NCBI GenBank assembly: GCA_031284185.1
Contig: JAITAJ010000229.1
Span: 1-6,481 of the forward strand
Length of the DNA: 6,481 nucleotides
Source: Accumulibacter sp.
Lineage (GTDB): Bacteria; Pseudomonadota; Gammaproteobacteria; Burkholderiales; Rhodocyclaceae
Direction: 5' to 3'
Shown: one piece after another, positions 6,173-6,481 of the stretch
Layout of the letters: every line of letters starts with the position of its first letter
How positions within the stretch are numbered: position 1 is the first letter of the stretch
Program-made: the position numbers and the translations under genes
Notes under the pieces: model-generated
Database searches by the model: none
What the model was told of the DNA's origin: nothing
The model's input: only the letters and a program-made list of their open reading frames with translations

Positions 6173-6481
6173 AAGTCTCTGTCCTCTGAAGAGCACTGCC
6201 GCCAGCGTTGGCGCCGAAAGGATCGCCTCACCCCAGGCGTCGAGTTCGTCCTGCGTCGCGCGGGAGAGCCGCTCGATGACCTCCGGCGGCAATTTGCCAA
6301 AACGGAGTTTCAACTGTTTGGACAGAATATTGGCCTGACCTTCCAGCCGGCCTTCGACTCGGCCTTCGACCCGGCCTTCAACTCGCCCTTCGACTCGGCC
6401 TTGCTGCATACCTTGCTGCATACCTTGCTTCACCCCTCTTTGGGTGGCTTCGTCAAACCAGGATTCGATGCGTTCGGCAAG
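6152..6481 (-). CDS. Rpn family nuclease/putative transposase, C-terminal part (5' end beyond window)
   Basis: The frame is open from the right edge to a TGA at 6152-6154, giving 109 visible residues starting LAERIESWFDEATQRG; the true start lies outside. After a run of G-x-x-Q/E tetrapeptides (GMQQ, GRVE) comes a block, AN-ILSKQLKLRFGKLPPEV-IERLSRATQDELDAWGEAILSAPTLAAVL, that matches the DUF4351-type C-terminal domain of Rpn-family (PD-(D/E)XK) proteins. Full-length relatives carry an N-terminal nuclease domain and have been linked to RecA-independent recombination and, in E. coli, phage defence; that domain is not visible here, so activity cannot be judged. The last residues (RGQRLEKTDDR) are coded by the dispersed repeat and are probably not ancestral. 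The gene converges on rlpA and has no functional link to the cell-wall cluster that I can see. Confidence 0.8.
   Translation of the reverse strand, partial: LAERIESWFDEATQRGVKQGMQQGMQQGRVEGRVEGRVEGRVEGRLEGQANILSKQLKLRFGKLPPEVIERLSRATQDELDAWGEAILSAPTLAAVLFRGQRLEKTDDR
6339..6434 (-). repeat. 12-bp tandem repeat within the Rpn-family gene
   Basis: Eight units of 12 bases run from 6339 to 6434, each starting CCTT on the plus strand, for example CCTTCGACTCGG and CCTTGCTGCATA. On the minus strand they encode tetrapeptides of the G-x-x-E/Q type: first GVKQ and GMQQ twice, then GRVE four times, then GRLE. There are two sub-families (GCTGCATA type and CGACTCGG type), suggesting separate local expansions. 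The period keeps the frame whatever the copy number. Confidence 0.88.

Noticed and set aside
6036..6338. Plus-strand open frame across the repeats and the end of the Rpn-family gene
   Set aside because: It is read through repeat DNA and antisense to a recognisable DUF4351-type domain, with no family resemblance of its own.

Overview
The window looks like chromosomal DNA from a GC-rich betaproteobacterium, possibly Rhodocyclales-like. That placement rests on the GC-biased codon use, the style of the MreC and PBP2 proteins and the gene order; it is inferred from memory of these families, not from a search.

Bases 1-245 hold no supportable gene. They carry one copy of a palindrome-centred dispersed repeat (58-124), three CTGTCCTCTG decamers (131-169) and a possible extended -10 promoter (182-190). 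Bases 246-5977 are one tightly packed plus-strand cluster: mreC, mreD, mrdA (PBP2), mrdB (RodA) and rlpA, with gaps of 4, 10, 2 and 22 bases. Bases 5978-6151 are made of the same repeat family, with two copies facing each other. A minus-strand gene enters from the right edge (6481 down to 6152). It is the C-terminal end of an Rpn-family (PD-(D/E)XK nuclease / DUF4351) protein, with a 12-bp tandem repeat coding for G-x-x-E/Q tetrapeptides.

The cluster encodes the side-wall elongation machine (elongasome). MreC and MreD are the membrane scaffold, RodA polymerises glycan strands, PBP2 cross-links them, and RlpA is an outer-membrane lipoprotein with a peptidoglycan-cleaving double-psi beta-barrel and a SPOR domain. 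MreB, often just upstream of mreC, is not in the window.

The main anomaly is in mrdA. An exact in-frame 243-bp (81-residue) tandem duplication lies inside the transpeptidase domain, between the SxD and KTG motifs. The same 12 bases (CTGGCCAACGAC) occur at all three repeat boundaries, which points to recombination or slippage between short direct repeats. The copies differ at 16 of 243 bases, so this is either a real, aged or inter-allelic duplication or a chimeric assembly. The second anomaly is the dispersed repeat family, which flanks the cluster and supplies the final codons and stops of both rlpA and the Rpn-family gene.
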